Positions 5,791 through 12,974 of a DNA stretch of 14,786 nucleotides are shown here, piece by piece. Made by a program: the position numbers and the translations under genes. Under the pieces are notes generated by a model. That model had not been told where the DNA came from, made no database searches, and was given only the letters and a program-made list of their open reading frames with translations. Each line of letters begins with the position of its first letter. The stretch's first letter is position 1. This DNA is from a bacterium. Lineage in GTDB: Bacteria > Patescibacteriota > WWE3 > 2-01-FULL-39-13 > JAQBTZ01. The DNA lies in NCBI GenBank assembly GCA_027624675.1, contig JAQBTZ010000007.1, positions 1 through 14,786 of the forward strand. Reading direction: 5' to 3'.

Positions 5791-6687
5791 TTAATATTTA
5801 CTGCTATCGATACGATCCCAAATACCTAGTTTATAGTTATTTGTCATATGACGGTAATATATTATCACCCACAAATAAAGTCTTATTGGGTAAATAAATA
5901 CAGAGTAAACAAGCTCTCTTAAATTTTTTGCAAACGTTAGAGGAAAAAGAAACATAGCTAAATCTTGCATGATATTTCGTGAATTATCTTTAAAATATTT
6001 TTTGTTCTGAACATTTCCACCTAACGACCTAGTTTTTTGCATAATTAAATCGTTGAAATTTTTTGGGAAATTAACATAGGCAACAGCCTCATTTAATAAC
6101 ACAAACTTACAGCTATCTTTATATAACAAGTGAGATAGATAAGCATCTTCTGCACGCAAACCATCTGGCAAAATTAAGTTTTCCTGCTTTCTAATAGCAT
6201 ACAAGTAACCACTAAGAGGAAAAAATCTCATTTTTTGTTGTTGCATAGATCTATAGTAATTTGCCGCTTGTGTAAAAACATGAGAATAGTAACCAAAAAA
6301 TAAAGTTTTATTTTCGAGTGACCTAATGTTACCTGTAACACCACTAACTGTTTTATCTTTAAAAGGTGCAACAATTGATACTATTGCATCATGAGATAGA
6401 TACATATCACCATCTGTCATAATCCAGATGTCACCCTTTGCCTTATTAAAGGCTATGTTTAATGCTTGTGACTTACCCCTTGCATCATCTTTTAATAATT
6501 GGTAATTTGTAAAATTATTTTTTTTAAATGTGTCTAAAGCTGACTTATATGTTAACTTGTCCCCACAAACTACCAAAAGTTCTGTCTGGTTAATTATCGA
6601 CAAATTAGACAAAATGATACTTTCAATTGCTTTTGGTATTAAATCGGGTTCTTTATACGAGGTTATAATTACAGAATATTTCACCAT
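5791..6687 (-). CDS. GT2 family glycosyltransferase
   Basis: This 298-aa protein has a GT-A fold signature: YSVIITSYKEPDLIPKAIES at 4-23, DDARGKSQALNIAF at 67-80 and the metal-binding DGD at 92-94. RAEDAYLS (178-185) holds the acidic catalytic position, and QKTRSLGGN (217-225) sits where processive GT2 enzymes have QxxRW. Hydrophobic stretches near 242-252 and 259-278 suggest membrane association at the C-terminus. The family uses nucleotide sugars to build surface polysaccharides, glycolipids or glycan-decorated proteins; donor and acceptor cannot be read. It begins 5 nt after the GT4 gene stop and closes the mreB-GT4-GT2 cluster, so co-expression with shape or envelope functions is likely. 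No Shine-Dalgarno sequence is present, which fits reinitiation after the upstream gene. Confidence 0.85.
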   Translation of the reverse strand: MVKYSVIITSYKEPDLIPKAIESIILSNLSIINQTELLVVCGDKLTYKSALDTFKKNNFTNYQLLKDDARGKSQALNIAFNKAKGDIWIMTDGDMYLSHDAIVSIVAPFKDKTVSGVTGNIRSLENKTLFFGYYSHVFTQAANYYRSMQQQKMRFFPLSGYLYAIRKQENLILPDGLRAEDAYLSHLLYKDSCKFVLLNEAVAYVNFPKNFNDLIMQKTRSLGGNVQNKKYFKDNSRNIMQDLAMFLFPLTFAKNLRELVYSVFIYPIRLYLWVIIYYRHMTNNYKLGIWDRIDSSKY

Positions 6688-6692
6688 ATTAT

Positions 6693-7841
6693 TTATAATG
6701 ATTCTAGTAACTGTATAGTTTTTTCTGCTGCTTTATCCCAACCAAACAACATCGCCTTTTTTATCCCTTTATCACACAAATCTAACTGCAATATTTCGTT
6801 AAAATAGACTGTTCTGTATGCATCTGATATCTGATCAACATTTCCTGGGCTAACTAAAACTGCTACATCTTGCCCTATCTCTTTTAATGCCGAATTATTA
6901 GATGTAACAACAGGAACTCCAGCTGCAAATGCATTTAACACTGGTAACCCAAATCCCTCTTCTAAACTTACAAAGGATAAAAGTTTAGCCCCAGCAGTTA
7001 AATATGGCAGGTCCTCATCACTTACCCTACCTACAAACTTAACATTGTCATTAATATTTAAACTTTCAGGTTTAGCTAATATATCCTCAAAGTCCCAACC
7101 ATTCGAACCCGCCACTACAAAATCAATATCTTCTAACTGACTTGCCTCTAAATTAAACTTGGCAAAAGCTGCAAATTGAGTTTTTAAGTTTTTTCTTGGT
7201 TGAATAGTACCTACATGTAATATGTAATTTTTAAGGTTATACTTACTCTTTACCTCCTCGATCTTCTTAGAGTCATTTTTAGCGTCGTTATATTTTTTAA
7301 AATCTACACCCTCATGTATCACAACTATTTTGTCAGGATTTATCTTTAACACCTCAACAAGCCTACTTTTTGTATACTCTGAAACTGCAATAATCTTATC
7401 TGCAACCTTTAAAGCTCTTTTCAACGATTTCTTATTCATTTCTACATTCTCTTTAGAATGATACTTTTCAAAACCTACATCATGTACTGTTAATACCTTT
7501 TTTGTAAATGGGTTTGAGATAATCGGCAAGGTATGCCTTGTGGAAAATAATACCGAAGGAAATTTCAAAAAAGTTTTACTTGCTAAACCAACCTGAGTCC
7601 ATAAAAACTTATCAGAAATTGGGGATAATTTTAGCTTTCCCTGTGTTTGTAAATCTTTAATATCTTGTTCAATTTCTTTATTAAACGGTGGCAGAAAAGC
7701 CACGTCTAGATTGAATTTAGAGCCTGTGTTAGCAATGTGTTTAATAATCTGCCAAGTATAGTTTGATACACCTACAAGGTTGTTTTCTGATAAGGCAAAC
7801 CCATCTACTAGTATTTTTTTCATAATGTTTTTATTATACAC
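6693..7841 (-). CDS. GT4 family glycosyltransferase (mannosyltransferase-like)
   Basis: This GT-B enzyme has the N-terminal pattern ILVDGFALSENNLVGVSNYT, LTVHDVGFEKY (117-127), IIAVSEYTKSRL (150-161), VIHEGVD (174-180), HVGTIQPRKNL (209-219) and EEGFGLPVLNAFAAGVPVVT (294-313). The last two form the donor-binding pocket with its conserved acidic and basic residues. Closest by feel are WbaZ/MtfB-like mannosyltransferases of surface glycan clusters, though sugar specificity is inferred. The longer frame starts at 7841 and overlaps the mreB stop. Met7 (7823, MKKILVDGFALS) is the more typical start and would give 376 aa. A TATAAT lies 9 nt before Met7, so an internal promoter in the 3' end of mreB is possible. 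GT2 follows after 5 nt. Confidence 0.87.
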   Translation of the reverse strand: MYNKNIMKKILVDGFALSENNLVGVSNYTWQIIKHIANTGSKFNLDVAFLPPFNKEIEQDIKDLQTQGKLKLSPISDKFLWTQVGLASKTFLKFPSVLFSTRHTLPIISNPFTKKVLTVHDVGFEKYHSKENVEMNKKSLKRALKVADKIIAVSEYTKSRLVEVLKINPDKIVVIHEGVDFKKYNDAKNDSKKIEEVKSKYNLKNYILHVGTIQPRKNLKTQFAAFAKFNLEASQLEDIDFVVAGSNGWDFEDILAKPESLNINDNVKFVGRVSDEDLPYLTAGAKLLSFVSLEEGFGLPVLNAFAAGVPVVTSNNSALKEIGQDVAVLVSPGNVDQISDAYRTVYFNEILQLDLCDKGIKKAMLFGWDKAAEKTIQLLESL

Positions 7842-8844
7842 TTTTAATCAATGCATTTCTAAATTTATCTTTGTCACCAGCAATTTGTGATAACCCATGA
7901 ATCACACAAAACAATGGATTTTCAACAACATAAACAGGCACTCCAGTGTGCAACGTAAAATATTTATCAATATTACCCAGTAACGATGTCCCCCCTGACA
8001 TAACAATTCCTTTATCGATTATATCAGATGCAAGCTCTGGAGGGGTATCTTCTAAAACCTCTTTTACACCAACTAACATCATATTCAAAACTGGCTCAAT
8101 TGCAGAGGTAATCTCTTTTGCAGTAATCTCAACTGTTCTTGGTAAACCCATAACACTATCTCTGCCTTTTACCTCCATTGTTATTAACTCACCCTCAGCT
8201 ACTGCCATACCAATCTTAACCTTAATATACTCGGCTGTCCTTTCACCAACTATTAAATTATATTTCTTGCGCAAATGACTTGTAATGGCATCATCAATAG
8301 CATTGCCTGCTACCCTAGTGCTACCATATCTAACTAGCCCTGATAAAGAGATTACAGCAACTTCGGTTGTTCCACCACCTGCATTAATAATCATACTGCC
8401 ACTTGCATCAGATACTTTTAGTTTGGCCCCAATTGCAGCTGCTAATGGTTCTGGTACTAATGTCACACTTTTGGCCCCTGCATTTAAGGTTGCATCTTGT
8501 ACTGCCCTAGACTCTACCGAGGTTACCCCAGCAGGTGTAGCTATAAAAACATCTGGTTTAATTAACGAAAATCTACCCGTAACCTTTCTTAAAAAGTACT
8601 TAAGCATTGCCTCAGTAACCCCGTAGTCTGCAATGGCTCCGTTTTTCAAAGGTCTACTTGCAATTATGGTGTCTGGAGTTCGCCCTAGCATTGTTAAAGC
8701 CTCGTTACCAACAGCAACAACTGTATTATCCTCAGCATTTACGGCAACAACAGTTGGCTCGTTTAGTACGATACCCTGTCCTACTAATGTAATAACAGTA
8801 TTTGCAGTTCCTAAATCTATCCCTATTTTCTTTGGTCTAAACAT
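7834..8844 (-). CDS. mreB: Rod-shape determining protein MreB (bacterial actin)
   Basis: This 336-aa, full-length MreB has phosphate-1 GIDLGTANT (8-16), ATPAGVTSVESRAV (102-115), PEPLAAAIGA (131-140) with the catalytic-position Glu132, KVKIGMAV (208-215) and adenosine motif IVMSGGTSLLG (280-290). It polymerises under the membrane with ATP and guides cell-wall synthesis enzymes. The phosphate-2 motif, normally DIGGGTTEVA, reads NAGGGTTEVA: Asn154 replaces the Asp that helps coordinate the nucleotide-bound metal, and the codon is AAT. No mreC, mreD, rodA or pbp2 follows; two glycosyltransferase genes do. It is divergent from the PEGA protein across a 103-bp gap. The -10 box ends 6 nt before the ATG, so the mRNA is probably leaderless. 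Confidence 0.93.
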   Translation of the reverse strand: MFRPKKIGIDLGTANTVITLVGQGIVLNEPTVVAVNAEDNTVVAVGNEALTMLGRTPDTIIASRPLKNGAIADYGVTEAMLKYFLRKVTGRFSLIKPDVFIATPAGVTSVESRAVQDATLNAGAKSVTLVPEPLAAAIGAKLKVSDASGSMIINAGGGTTEVAVISLSGLVRYGSTRVAGNAIDDAITSHLRKKYNLIVGERTAEYIKVKIGMAVAEGELITMEVKGRDSVMGLPRTVEITAKEITSAIEPVLNMMLVGVKEVLEDTPPELASDIIDKGIVMSGGTSLLGNIDKYFTLHTGVPVYVVENPLFCVIHGLSQIAGDKDKFRNALIKSV

Positions 8845-8850
8845 AATTAC

Positions 8851-8879
8851 AGTATATAGTATTGAGTATGGTGTATCGA
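8851..8879 (-). promoter_or_regulatory. mreB: mreB promoter, leaderless layout
   Basis: On the minus strand, TCGATA (8874-8879, weak -35) and TATACT (8851-8856) are 17 nt apart, and the -10 ends 6 nt before the mreB ATG. Confidence 0.45.
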
Positions 8880-8901
8880 GGATATTGTACCTTTCTCGTT
8901 T

Positions 8902-8922
8902 GTTTCTTGTTTCTTGTTTCTT
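8902..8922. repeat. Three tandem GTTTCTT heptamers in the divergent mreB/PEGA control region
   Basis: Three exact copies of GTTTCTT lie at 8902-8908, 8909-8915 and 8916-8922. They overlap the -35 of the plus-strand promoter, so they could be a binding site or a slippage-variable spacer. Confidence 0.6.
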
Positions 8923-8935
8923 ATAACGTTATACT
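8907..8935 (+). promoter_or_regulatory. Promoter of the PEGA/PD40 gene
   Basis: TTGTTT (8907-8912) and TATACT (8930-8935) are separated by 17 nt. The ATG lies 12 nt after the -10, giving a leader of only a few bases. Confidence 0.45.
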
Positions 8936-8947
8936 AATAAATTACCT

Positions 8948-10156
8948 ATGGTTAAACGAATTCGACAAAATCAGTACCTATATTACCTAGTTTCACTATC
9001 ATTACTACTTTCTATAACTGCATTAGTATTTTTTATTGCACAAGGCAAAAGAATAAAATTAACCGAAGAAAAATTTGAGATAGAAGGAACAGGTATAATA
9101 AATATAAAAAGCTACCCAGATGGAGCTAAAATTTTACTTAACGGACAACCAAAAAATGCGACTAACACAACCATTTCTGGTTTAACCAAGGGAAAATACA
9201 GGCTAGACATTATAAAAGAGGGGTTTATCACATGGACAAAGCAGGTGCCAGTTTTCAACGGGTTAGTGACACCAATTGACGCATTGCTAATCTCAAAAAC
9301 TCCTAAAATCGAACCCCTTACAAACGTTGGTATTAATATGTCAACCATTGCAAACAACTCTGCCAGTGTTGTTTTTGGAGTACAGCAATCAGAAAAACCG
9401 GGATTATATCTTATTCAGATTCCAATCAACCTTCCCGTTAACATATTTAAGACAAATGCTGACGTACTAATTTTAGATACAGCAACCACAAAATACTCAA
9501 ACGCAACAGAGATAACATGGTCACCTGATGATAGTGAGATATTAATAAAACTTTCCGGTGAAACATATTATTTAATCTCTACCAACACATTCCAGAGCAC
9601 AACAACAGCGCTTGTAGCAGGTACTATCCCCGAGCTAATTTTAAGCTGGGAAAACGAAGTTAAAGTTAAAAGAGAGAAATTTTTAGAAAGAAAGATGAAA
9701 GAGATAGATATAAATGAGGAAATTAAGCAGATGATGTTAGACCCTAAATTTAACAGTCATTGGTCACCAGATGGCGACAAATTTTTCTATACCGCCGAAG
9801 ATGAAAAGCAAATTAAATACAGGGTATACAACCTTGAGCAACCACTTACCATAGGCGGAGAAAGAGATTATGTTGCATTTAAACTAGATAAAACCAAACC
9901 TCAACCTGTAAATATGCAGTGGTATATAGACAGCCAGCATTTAATAGTTGTTTACGGAAGTTTTGCACAAGACAACCTCAACCCAACCGGAACATTATAT
10001 CTAATTAATATGGATGGAAGTAACTTTACAGAAATATACAGTGGTCAGATGACAAGCCCATTAGTACTAGCTACCCCAAGTGGTGATAAGCTAATTATAA
10101 CCGCAAAATTTAGAAGTGACACCCCCGACGAGCTTTATAGCATTAGTTTGAGATAG
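8948..10156 (+). CDS. Membrane-anchored PEGA-domain protein with PD40/TolB-like propeller
   Basis: This 402-aa protein has a short basic N-terminus and one hydrophobic segment (about 10-31) that acts as an uncleaved anchor or signal. A PEGA domain follows at about 48-115 (GIINIKSYPDGAKILLNG, then GLTKGKYRLDIIKEGF). The rest is a beta-propeller-like region with PD40-type blades: EITWSPDDSEILIKL (188-202), SHWSPDGDKFFYTA (270-283), NMQWYIDSQHLIVVYG (322-337) and LATPSGDKLIITA (374-386). PEGA domains are small surface-layer-like beta folds, and PD40 repeats bind proteins or glycans. An external, membrane-tethered binding role is likely; no enzyme motif is seen. It is divergent from mreB and may share control with it. 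Its 3' end overlaps the end of the convergent toxin gene by 14 bp. Confidence 0.8.
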   Translation: MVKRIRQNQYLYYLVSLSLLLSITALVFFIAQGKRIKLTEEKFEIEGTGIINIKSYPDGAKILLNGQPKNATNTTISGLTKGKYRLDIIKEGFITWTKQVPVFNGLVTPIDALLISKTPKIEPLTNVGINMSTIANNSASVVFGVQQSEKPGLYLIQIPINLPVNIFKTNADVLILDTATTKYSNATEITWSPDDSEILIKLSGETYYLISTNTFQSTTTALVAGTIPELILSWENEVKVKREKFLERKMKEIDINEEIKQMMLDPKFNSHWSPDGDKFFYTAEDEKQIKYRVYNLEQPLTIGGERDYVAFKLDKTKPQPVNMQWYIDSQHLIVVYGSFAQDNLNPTGTLYLINMDGSNFTEIYSGQMTSPLVLATPSGDKLIITAKFRSDTPDELYSISLR

Positions 10157-10865
10157 CTGTTCCAATTAAGATCTTTAAGTTAGTTTTTAAATCCTCTATC
10201 ATCGCTCCACTCCTAATCCAATCTTTTTGCTGATTTGTAACTAACTCCCCCAATCCGTCTAAAACACTCTTGGGCTTATATTTTTCAATAAAATCTAACA
10301 GCTGAGACAAAAACTCCTTTTTATCAAGTCCAGTTCTAAACTTTACAATTTCATAGTTAACCTCATCAAAATATTTGGAGCTTAAAAAATACTGGGTATC
10401 AAAAATATCCCTATTTGCAGTAGATTTTCGATCTTGAATTGCCACTAGTTTATGTGCAATTATATCTCCTATTTTAAGAACATTTATTGTAGTTCCGTAG
10501 AAATTTCTATACTCATAGCTATTTGGATAATCTCGAGTTGAGATCTCAACCTTAATATGTCTTCCACCCTTTTCGTAAGATACTAACCAGAACAAAGTAT
10601 TATGTTTGTCAGAAGAATCTAGTATCTCGTAGTCTTTTAGTATGGTTTCTTCGATACTAAGCTTTAACTTTTCTATATCCACATGTTGAATTTTTGAAAG
10701 ATTTATTAAGTCAAAATCTAAATCAACTGAGAATCTAGGTAGATCATAAAAAAAATAGCAGGCAGTGCCCCCTTTAAACCCAAGACTTGTTGCAATGTTA
10801 GAATCCTTATAAAATCTAACTAAAAGATTTGTTAAATTTACCTTGTGCTTTTCTATATCAAACAT
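10143..10865 (-). CDS. AbiEii-like nucleotidyltransferase toxin (type IV TA), copy 1
   Basis: The frame is open from 10943, but the start matching its paralogue is the ATG at 10865 (MFDIEKHK against MEFDKHKH in copy 2), giving 240 aa. Motif I is FKGGTACYFFYDLPRFSVDL (30-49): GGT at 32-34, then D48 and D50 as metal ligands. Next come IKVEIS (104-109), K139 in AHKLVAIQDR, and NRDIFD (151-156). These are the DNA polymerase beta-fold motifs of the AbiEii/AbiGii toxin family (PF08843). Known members arrest growth and in some cases block phages; some related enzymes add nucleotides to tRNA. The substrate here is unknown. The ATG overlaps the antitoxin stop by 8 nt (ATGTTTGA), implying translational coupling. 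The 3' end overlaps the convergent PEGA gene. Confidence 0.85.
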   Translation of the reverse strand: MFDIEKHKVNLTNLLVRFYKDSNIATSLGFKGGTACYFFYDLPRFSVDLDFDLINLSKIQHVDIEKLKLSIEETILKDYEILDSSDKHNTLFWLVSYEKGGRHIKVEISTRDYPNSYEYRNFYGTTINVLKIGDIIAHKLVAIQDRKSTANRDIFDTQYFLSSKYFDEVNYEIVKFRTGLDKKEFLSQLLDFIEKYKPKSVLDGLGELVTNQQKDWIRSGAMIEDLKTNLKILIGTAISN

Positions 10866-11418
10866 ACGAATCAATGTAATTTTGTACTTTTTCTGACTTA
10901 TACACCTGTTTATTAAGCTCTTTAGCAAACCCCCAGTCAACATCCCTTAAATTATCAAAATACTCATCACCATCTAAATAAACTTTATCTAACAAAGCCC
11001 TCTCTAAACGCGCCTTAAAAACACCTTTTTCTTCAATTATCCCCATATTATTTAACAATATTTGTGATTTTAACTTTCGATAAACAAAGTTTTGCTTATT
11101 AATTGTAAGCTCCTCTGTTCGAGTTGAGATTGAAAAAACTGACGTATACACCTGAAATACCACCGCCTTTTCTTGCAAAATTGTATATAAACTTATATAC
11201 GAAGGTTGCCTTACTTTATTTGCCAACTCTTCTATCAAATAATTACCATCAAGCGCATACAAGCCTTTTGATAATCTGATTAATTTGCCTACCTTAGAGT
11301 AATAACTTAAGGCAGAAATTAAGTTTTGATCGGAGTTTTTGCCAACAAATGTTGATATCTCTGAAAGGGTAAAAACAGTCTGATATTCATTTTTATTTCT
11401 AAGTATTTTTTCTATCAT
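10858..11418 (-). CDS. AbiEi-like antitoxin/regulator, copy 1
   Basis: This 186-aa protein has an N-terminal winged helix (about 14-56: VFTLSEISTFVGK, then ALSYYSKVGKLIRLSKGLYA), then the family segments PSYISLYTIL (72-81) and ARLERALLDKVY (136-147). AbiEi proteins repress their own promoter through the winged helix and neutralise the toxin in a type IV manner, without stable binding in the studied cases. At under 190 residues it is shorter than classical AbiEi of about 275. It is clearly paralogous to the plus-strand copy 2 (shared PSYIS, YTS-F, LERA-LD and FDNL). The toxin gene follows with an 8-nt overlap. The leader is about 25-30 nt, unlike the leaderless genes around it. Confidence 0.8.
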   Translation of the reverse strand: MIEKILRNKNEYQTVFTLSEISTFVGKNSDQNLISALSYYSKVGKLIRLSKGLYALDGNYLIEELANKVRQPSYISLYTILQEKAVVFQVYTSVFSISTRTEELTINKQNFVYRKLKSQILLNNMGIIEEKGVFKARLERALLDKVYLDGDEYFDNLRDVDWGFAKELNKQVYKSEKVQNYIDSYV

Positions 11419-11448
11419 AACGTTTACATAAGAATTTTTCTGAGGTAG

Positions 11449-11477
11449 ATGTTACAATATATAAGACAAGAAGTCAA
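11449..11477 (-). promoter_or_regulatory. Promoter of TA module 1
   Basis: On the minus strand, TTGACT (11472-11477) is followed after 17 nt by TAACAT (11449-11454). The ATG is 30 nt beyond the -10. Confidence 0.45.
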
Positions 11478-11520
11478 TGGAGTGAGGAAACTAAAAACCA
11501 ACATTAGTTTGAGGTAAAAC

Positions 11521-11549
11521 TTGCAAGATATCTTGTTAGAGTGTATATT
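11521..11549 (+). promoter_or_regulatory. Promoter of TA module 2 overlapped by a palindrome
   Basis: TTGCAA (11521-11526) and TATATT (11544-11549) have a 17-nt spacer. The 12-bp palindrome CAAGATATCTTG (11524-11535) covers the end of the -35 and the start of the spacer, a classic repressor position. The leader to the ATG at 11588 is about 30 nt. Confidence 0.5.
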
Positions 11550-11587
11550 AGACTGAAAGTACGAATTTCTCTGACTCTCAGCATAAT

Positions 11588-12163
11588 ATGGCTAGCAATT
11601 TGCTTCTTCAGCTATATAATAACCCAAATACGGTTTTTACAACAAAAGAAATTTCTATGTTGTTTCCTGATCTTAAAAGTACCGCACTAAAAAACAGACT
11701 TAATTACTATGTAAAACAAAAACAACTGTTGTCCCCAAGGCATGGAATATATACAAAACCAACCTTTAATACATTTGAGTTTGCAAACAAAATATACTCT
11801 CCATCATACATCAGCTTTGAGACAGTTCTTGCAAAACACGGCGTAACTTTCCAAAACTATACTAGTATATTTGTTGCAAGTTATCTGACCAGAGAACTTA
11901 AAGTTGCTGATATATCAATTAATTACATTAGAATAAACTCTCAAATACTAACAAATCCAGCAGGGATTGAGAATGATTTATTTAGCATGGCTACTTTAGA
12001 AAGAGCTTTTTTAGATACAATTTATTATTACAAAGACTATCATTTTGATAATTTACAACCGATAAATTGGGATAAAATAAGATCTATTCAGACAATATAC
12101 CCAACCCAAAAATTTAAAACCACTGTAGAAAGTTATTATAAGGTATATAAAGATGGAATTTGA
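11588..12163 (+). CDS. AbiEi-like antitoxin/regulator, copy 2
   Basis: This 191-aa paralogue of the divergent copy 1 has an N-terminal winged helix at about 15-57 (VFTTKEISMLFPDLK, then RLNYYVKQKQLLSPRHGIYT). PSYISFETVLAKHGVTFQ (72-89) is the segment most typical of AbiEi proteins, and TLERAFLDTIYY (136-147) follows. It should repress the shared control region and protect against the toxin encoded next. The toxin ATG lies inside its last codons (overlap 12153-12163), so the pair is probably translationally coupled. It has no Shine-Dalgarno sequence; a CATAAT directly before the ATG is too close to serve as a -10. Divergence from copy 1 is substantial at the protein level, so the duplication is old or the two were acquired separately. 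Confidence 0.8.
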   Translation: MASNLLLQLYNNPNTVFTTKEISMLFPDLKSTALKNRLNYYVKQKQLLSPRHGIYTKPTFNTFEFANKIYSPSYISFETVLAKHGVTFQNYTSIFVASYLTRELKVADISINYIRINSQILTNPAGIENDLFSMATLERAFLDTIYYYKDYHFDNLQPINWDKIRSIQTIYPTQKFKTTVESYYKVYKDGI

Positions 12164-12854
12164 TAAACATAAACACACATCAGTAGTAATGATTGAAATC
12201 TTAAGAGATATTTATAACAATACTACTCTTCGAAGTGCCATAGGGTTTAAAGGTGGAACTGCTCTTTACCTACTCTATGACCTTCCCCGAACATCTGTAG
12301 ATCTAGATTTTGAGATAATTAATGGGGAAATAAACGATTCTATAAAACAAGCTATCGTCAAAATTGCGGGTACACATGGTGAGATTAAGAGCATTGATGA
12401 CAAAAGGTACACGTACTTAGTACTAATAGTTTACGAAAAGTACCAAAAAAACTTAAAAATTGAGATATCAAAAAGACAAACACCTAATAAATTTGAGGTT
12501 AAAAACTATTTAGGTGCACCAATATTAGTTGCAACAAAAGAGACACTGCTCTCGACAAAACTTTCGGCATATCTAACACGTAGCAAGCATGCAGCCAGAG
12601 ATACTTTTGACCTTTGGTACATGCTCAAAAACAAATTTGAATTAAATGACGAACTAATACAATTTTGGACAAACCAAAGTACTATTTCTGCCTTACAACA
12701 AGCTATAACTAAAACAGAAGAGTTAAACAGAAAAACCATGCTAGCAGGACTTGGAGAGCTTGTTGATGAAAAACAGAAGGCATTTATTAAAGAGCAATTA
12801 AAAGAAGAACTTTTATTCCAACTTAACCTTAAATTAAAAGAGAAAATGGCTTGA
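12153..12854 (+). CDS. AbiEii-like nucleotidyltransferase toxin (type IV TA), copy 2
   Basis: This 233-aa protein has the same motif order as copy 1: GFKGGTALYLLYDLPRTSVD (31-50) with GGT at 34-36, D50 and D52, then LKIEIS (101-106), K136, and AARDTFDLW (147-155). This fits PF08843 nucleotidyltransferase toxins, and all expected acidic residues are intact. The shared tail motif (M)LAGLGELV (196-204; VLDGLGELV in copy 1) marks the two as paralogues. The start overlaps the antitoxin by 11 nt (ATGGAATTTGA). A weak AAGG lies about 9 nt upstream. Downstream, GATCCTT (12867-12873) and AAGGATC (12884-12890) form a 7-bp hairpin without a U-tract. Confidence 0.85.
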   Translation: MEFDKHKHTSVVMIEILRDIYNNTTLRSAIGFKGGTALYLLYDLPRTSVDLDFEIINGEINDSIKQAIVKIAGTHGEIKSIDDKRYTYLVLIVYEKYQKNLKIEISKRQTPNKFEVKNYLGAPILVATKETLLSTKLSAYLTRSKHAARDTFDLWYMLKNKFELNDELIQFWTNQSTISALQQAITKTEELNRKTMLAGLGELVDEKQKAFIKEQLKEELLFQLNLKLKEKMA

Positions 12855-12938
12855 TTATTTAAAATCGATCCTTAAGAATCTAAAAGGATCAACCTTCCAA
12901 CATGTCCTAATGTTTTATACCTAAACCGTCATTTATAC

Positions 12939-12967
12939 TTGACAGTTTAACCTTGATACTTTATAAT
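12939..12967 (+). promoter_or_regulatory. Perfect-consensus sigma70 promoter of the ATPase gene, leaderless layout
   Basis: TTGACA (12939-12944) and TATAAT (12962-12967) match consensus in all twelve positions with a 17-nt spacer. The ATG at 12975 is 7 nt after the -10. Confidence 0.8.
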
Positions 12968-12974
12968 ACACTTT

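Larger units (their letters stand above)
11419..11587. promoter_or_regulatory. Shared divergent control region of two TA modules
   Basis: This 169-bp gap separates the two antitoxin genes. It holds one promoter per direction. Between their -35 boxes is the inverted repeat AAACTAA (11488-11494) and TTAGTTT (11504-11510) with a 9-nt spacer. The perfect palindrome CAAGATATCTTG (11524-11535) lies across the plus-strand -35/spacer. Both are natural operator candidates for the winged-helix antitoxins; that they are bound is inference. Confidence 0.55.

Noticed and set aside
7946..8926. Three plus-strand frames opposite mreB
   Set aside because: They are antisense shadows of a clear MreB gene with Ser/Thr/Pro-rich nonsense composition.
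10866..10943. 26 extra N-terminal residues on toxin copy 1
   Set aside because: They lie wholly inside the antitoxin frame and have no counterpart in copy 2, whose start aligns with the ATG at 10865.
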